Assembly: GCF_016918935.1 (NCBI RefSeq)
Contig: NZ_JAFFOB010000014.1
Span: 186,001 to 250,000, forward strand
Direction: 5' to 3'
DNA length: 64,000 nt
DNA from: Roseitranquillus sediminis
Lineage (GTDB): Bacteria > Pseudomonadota > Alphaproteobacteria > Rhodobacterales > Rhodobacteraceae
Below, one piece after another: positions 60,864 to 64,000 of this stretch (position 1 is its first letter; every line of letters begins with the position of its first letter). Position numbers and translations under genes: made by a program. The notes below the pieces were generated by a model. That model did not search any database. It saw only the letters and a list, made by a program, of their open reading frames with translations, and was not told where the DNA came from.

Positions 60864-60891
60864 TTGACAGGCTGTATTCTTGTCATACAAA
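60864..60891 (+). promoter_or_regulatory. Divergent promoter with GntR/FCD operator
   Basis: TTGACA (60864-60869), 16-base spacer, TACAAA (60886-60891). Over the -10 lies TTGTCATACAA (60880-60890), an exact match to the FCD-subfamily operator TNGTNNNACNA. The position is that of a repressor site blocking transcription of the AA_synth/enamidase operon; it can also affect the divergent EthD-GntR operon. Confidence 0.7.
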
Positions 60892-60930
60892 CGAACGACA
60901 TCGTCAAGGAATCAGATCGAGAGCCCGCAC

Positions 60931-61506
60931 ATGCAAATCCGCAAGCTGTTCACCCAGGTGGAGGAGATCCGGAGCGAGGCCGGTCAGCCGGCCGATGAGC
61001 CGCTTCGAAAGGTCGCCGTTGTGGCGGTGATCAAGAACCCTCTGGCGGGGCAGCCCTACGCTGATGATCTAGGCGAGTTGACGGAAGCCAGCGTCGCCAT
61101 CGGTCGTGAAATCTCCGCTCTCGCGCAGGAGGCGATGAAGCCGTATCGCGCCGTCAGCTACGGCAAAGGCGGCGTCGTCGGCACCGCGGGCGAGCAGGAG
61201 CATGTCGTCGCTATGCTGACAACCGTCTACGGCAACGAGATGCGGGAGGCTGCTGGTGGCGGCAAGGCGTGGATCTCGTCCTTCACCAAGCGGGCGGCTC
61301 CCGGCTCCGTCATCGAGGTCCCGCTGGCGCACAAGGATGCATTGTACGTGCGGTCGCACTACGACGGCATGTCGATCATGCTCTCGGACGCGCCGCTGCC
61401 CGACGAGATGGCGTTAATCTGCGTCTATGCGAACCGGGGCCGGCTGAATGCGCGCGTCGGCGGCCTCGCTGCGGACGAAATCACCGGCGAGGACGGGCTG
61501 GTTTAG
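60931..61506 (+). CDS. Amino-acid-synthesis family protein (PF06684/DUF1185)
   Basis: 191 aa. Features of the AA_synth family: MQIRKLFTQVEEIRSEAGQP, VVAVIKNPLAGQPYADDLGEL, SYGKGGVVGTAGEQEHV and GKAWISSFTKRAAPGS. Structures of this family show a chorismate mutase-like trimer; its reaction is not established. Often near amidase or ring-hydrolase genes. First gene after the divergent promoter. Confidence 0.9.
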   Translation: MQIRKLFTQVEEIRSEAGQPADEPLRKVAVVAVIKNPLAGQPYADDLGELTEASVAIGREISALAQEAMKPYRAVSYGKGGVVGTAGEQEHVVAMLTTVYGNEMREAAGGGKAWISSFTKRAAPGSVIEVPLAHKDALYVRSHYDGMSIMLSDAPLPDEMALICVYANRGRLNARVGGLAADEITGEDGLV

Positions 61507-61516
61507 GAAGCAAGAG

Positions 61517-62701
61517 ATGCGAACCGCTGTCGTTAACATCGGGACCATCGTCAGCGGCGACTGGCGCGACCCAATCGTGCCTGGAGACACGGTGGTCGTC
61601 GCAGACGGCATCATCAAAAGCGTCGGAACCGCGTCCCCGGAAGCCGTCGCCGGCTGCGACGTGGTGATCGACGCCGGCGGCGCGACGGCTGTTCCGGGGC
61701 TGATCGACAGCCACGTCCACATCACCTTCGGCGACTACACGCCGAGACAGAAGACGGTAGGTTTCCTCGAGAGCTACCTCCACGGCGGCGTCACCACCGC
61801 TATCACCGCCTCCGAGGTGCACGTCCCGGGACGTCCCAGAGACCCGGCCGGAGTCAAGGCTCTGGCGATCGCGGCGCAGCGCTGCTTCGCGGAGTACCGA
61901 CCTGGCGGCATGCGTGTCTGGGCCGGCTCCGTCATCCTCGAGCCGGGCCTCGCAGAGCAGGATTTCAAGGACCTGGCTGCCGAGGGGGTGTGGCTCGCCA
62001 AGGCGGGCTTCGGCGCATTCGCCGATCCCGAAGAATATGCACCTCTCGTGGCCATGGCGCGGCGGCATGGCATGGTGACCACATTGCATACTGGCGGTGC
62101 GTCCATACCGGGATCATCCCCGATCACCGGCGATCATGTCCTCGCCATCGACCCGGACGTTTCCTTCCACGTGAACGGCGGCCCGGTCGCGATGGCTGAC
62201 GAGCACTTCGAGAGGGTGATCGCGGAGAGCAAGGTCGCCTTGCAGATCTGCACCGCCGGCAACCTCCGCACGGCCATGCTCTGCGCGCGCCTAGCGATCG
62301 AGCGAGAGCAGTTCCATCGGGTTCTGATAGCGACGGATACTCCGACCGGAAGCGGCATCATGCCGCTCGGCATGATCTACACGATCACTCACCTGGCAAG
62401 CCTCCTCGACCTGCCGCCAGAGATGGTCATGGGCGCGGCCACCGGGAACAACGCCGCTGTCTACGGGCGCAACTCGGGCCTTCTGGCGCCGGGCCGCGAC
62501 GGCGATCTCGTCGTCATCGACGCGCCGCTGGGCGGAGCGAGAAAGACGGCGCTTGGTGCCTTGGCCAACGGTGACCCGGTGGCCGTCGGCGCGGTCATCA
62601 GCGACGGTGTGCCGCGATTCGTCGGACGGTCGCGGAACACGCCGCCCACTACCCGTCCGGTGCGGGTCGCGCAGTGCACGCTGCCCAGGGAGTTCGCCTG
62701 A
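61517..62701 (+). CDS. Enamidase-like amidohydrolase
   Basis: 394-aa metal-dependent amidohydrolase. Metal ligands His66 and His68 (LIDSHVHITFGD), His191 (TLHTGGASIPGSS), His218 (FHVNGGP) and Asp274 (ATDTPTGSG). Segments GDYTPRQKT, LHGGVTTAITASE, HTGGASIPGSS and SRNTPP resemble enamidase of anaerobic nicotinate degradation, which hydrolyses 6-oxo-tetrahydronicotinate. So a similar enamide or lactam substrate is inferred. Ten bases after the AA_synth gene. Confidence 0.87.
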   Translation: MRTAVVNIGTIVSGDWRDPIVPGDTVVVADGIIKSVGTASPEAVAGCDVVIDAGGATAVPGLIDSHVHITFGDYTPRQKTVGFLESYLHGGVTTAITASEVHVPGRPRDPAGVKALAIAAQRCFAEYRPGGMRVWAGSVILEPGLAEQDFKDLAAEGVWLAKAGFGAFADPEEYAPLVAMARRHGMVTTLHTGGASIPGSSPITGDHVLAIDPDVSFHVNGGPVAMADEHFERVIAESKVALQICTAGNLRTAMLCARLAIEREQFHRVLIATDTPTGSGIMPLGMIYTITHLASLLDLPPEMVMGAATGNNAAVYGRNSGLLAPGRDGDLVVIDAPLGGARKTALGALANGDPVAVGAVISDGVPRFVGRSRNTPPTTRPVRVAQCTLPREFA

Positions 62702-62749
62702 CATGCAGAGCCAGAGAACCAGGACAAAGAGCAGAGGGAGCTGACATCG

Positions 62750-63970
62750 GTGACGGAGAAGGATCGGGTCATCATCAGCGGCGGAGGGCCCGTGGGCCTC
62801 ATCTGCGCGCTCGGGCTGGCTCGACAGGATGTGCCGGTGACGGTGCTGGAGCGAAACGAGGACCTGCTGGACGATCCGCGAGCCGCCACCACGCACCCGG
62901 CGACACTCGAACTCCTCGACGAGTTGGGGCTTGAGGAAGAGGTGCGCGCTGCCGGCCTGGTCGCTCCGGTCTTCCAGTTCTGGGACAGGACGTCGGGCGA
63001 GCTGATCGCGGAGTTCGATCACGCCTTGCTCTCCGAAGAGACCCGCTTCCCGTACGTGGTGCAGTGCGAGCAGTTCAAGACGGCACGCATCGCACTCAGC
63101 CATCTTCAGCGGGAGCCGAACGCCGAAGTGCTGTTCGGCCACGAGGTCACCGGAATCGCAGAGGGCGAGGATGGCGTCACCGTTACGGTACGCAACGGTG
63201 AGCGGAGCTTCACGCGGACGACTCCGTACCTCGTCGGAGCCGACGGCGGCCGGAGCCTCGTGCGTAAATCCGCTGGAATCGAGTTCGAAGGCTTTACTTT
63301 CCTTGAGCAGTTCCTCGTGCTCACCACGCCTTTCGACTTCCAGTCTTGGCGCGGGTACAGCTATCGCAGCTATTTCGCCGACCCGCAGGAGTGGTGCAAT
63401 TGCTTCAAGGTGGCGGCCGACGGCCCGCCGGGCCTGTGGCGCACCGTCTACCCCACCGATCCCCAACAGCAGGAAGACGACCTCCTGAGCGATGCCGCGG
63501 TGCAGGCGCGCCTGCAGAAGTTCTTCCCGAAGGACGGCGACTACGAGGTGGTGCACCGCAACCTCTACCGCGTGCATCAGCGCGTGGCGAAGACGTTCCG
63601 CAAGAAGCGCGTGCTACTGGCCGGCGACGCAGCGCATGTTAACAACCCGATCGGTGGCATGGGCTTGAACGGCGGCATTCAGGATGCGGTGAACCTTGCC
63701 GGCAAGTTGGCGGAGGTCTGGCAAGGTCGCGCTACCGACGCCTTGCTGGACCTCTACGACCTGCAGCGGCGTACGGTCACGACCGAATTCGTTCAGGCGC
63801 AGACAATCCAGAACAAGAAGCGCCTCGAGGCGCGGGACGAGGCGACGCGCCAGGCGAACTTCCGCGACCTTCGGGAGACGGCCGGCGATCCCGAACGCGC
63901 GAAGGCGTTCCTGATGCGCGCGTCGATGCTCGATGCGGAGCGTCGCGCCGCCGCGCTCGGTGCGCCATGA
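62750..63970 (+). CDS. PHBH-type FAD-dependent aromatic monooxygenase
   Basis: 406-aa class A flavoprotein hydroxylase. FAD-binding GGGPVGLICALGLA, the DG motif YLVGADGGRSLVRKSAG and the GD motif LLAGDAAHVNNPIGGMGLNGG are complete. Substrate unknown; relatives hydroxylate aromatic or N-heterocyclic rings such as 6-hydroxynicotinate or 2-polyprenylphenols. GTG start, 48 bases after the amidohydrolase. A further gene may begin at GTG 63983. Confidence 0.9.
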   Translation: MTEKDRVIISGGGPVGLICALGLARQDVPVTVLERNEDLLDDPRAATTHPATLELLDELGLEEEVRAAGLVAPVFQFWDRTSGELIAEFDHALLSEETRFPYVVQCEQFKTARIALSHLQREPNAEVLFGHEVTGIAEGEDGVTVTVRNGERSFTRTTPYLVGADGGRSLVRKSAGIEFEGFTFLEQFLVLTTPFDFQSWRGYSYRSYFADPQEWCNCFKVAADGPPGLWRTVYPTDPQQQEDDLLSDAAVQARLQKFFPKDGDYEVVHRNLYRVHQRVAKTFRKKRVLLAGDAAHVNNPIGGMGLNGGIQDAVNLAGKLAEVWQGRATDALLDLYDLQRRTVTTEFVQAQTIQNKKRLEARDEATRQANFRDLRETAGDPERAKAFLMRASMLDAERRAAALGAP

Positions 63971-64000
63971 GGGGCCGCTCAGGTGAGTGACGAGGTCGCG

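Noticed and set aside
63983-64000. Possible start of a further gene (GTG AGT GAC GAG ...) at the window end
   Set aside because: Only six codons are visible; cannot be judged.

Overview
The window is high-GC (visibly about two thirds G+C), gene-dense chromosomal DNA of an alphaproteobacterium, most probably in or near the Rhodobacterales. Supporting signs are the trpG-trpD-trpC-moaC-moeA-lexA order, a LexA box of the alphaproteobacterial type GTTC-N7-GTTC before lexA, a LysR protein beginning MDWDKLRIFHAVADAGS, a DUF1150 gene after hsp20, argC-ccmE-ccmF-ccmH linkage, a fused indolepyruvate ferredoxin oxidoreductase, and many ATGA/GTGA gene overlaps. No rRNA, tRNA, CRISPR array, integrase or insertion sequence was recognised.

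Layout. 1-6150: edge of a hydantoinase/5-oxoprolinase gene, a TRAP transporter (dctP, dctQ, dctM) with a stem-loop after dctP, and a GntR/FCD regulator. 6150-9950 (minus): a secreted four-cysteine protein, ExbB, two ExbD and TonB in one overlapping operon, preceded by waaA. 10100-18600: clpP, clpX, cysteine synthase with an AlaX-type editing protein, a LysR regulator and the indolepyruvate oxidoreductase. 18680-25770: murI, argC and a cytochrome c maturation run (ccmE, ccmF, ccmH) interrupted by four very small or unknown genes, one resembling BhlA/UviB holin-like proteins, then an enoyl-CoA hydratase/isomerase and a cupin. 25770-31490: gltA, gltX, comEC, lexA. 31480-43460: moeA, moaC, trpC, ung, trpD, trpG, a long Pro/Ala-rich YibQ-like protein on the other strand, trpE, a PpiD-like chaperone and an aminotransferase. 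43590-55670: an EamA transporter, Nudix, purK, purE, small DUF465 and DUF1150 genes, hsp20, a lone receiver protein, trxB, an Lrp regulator, pgeF, a MidA-type methyltransferase, lgt, ubiK, a YbjN protein, proC, csaA and a decayed D-2-hydroxyacid dehydrogenase. 55840-59176: carB.

59470-63970 is accessory in character: a GntR/FCD regulator and a tandem EthD-like protein on the minus strand, divergent from an amino-acid-synthesis-family (PF06684) protein, an amidohydrolase strongly resembling enamidase of anaerobic nicotinate degradation, and a PHBH-type flavin monooxygenase. The divergent promoter region carries a perfect GntR/FCD-type operator, TTGTCATACAA, over the likely -10 box of a TTGACA promoter. 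My inference is a regulated pathway for a nitrogen heterocycle, lactam or enamide that does not match a pathway I know. It is the best candidate here for an undescribed system; the small-gene cassette inside the ccm run is the second.
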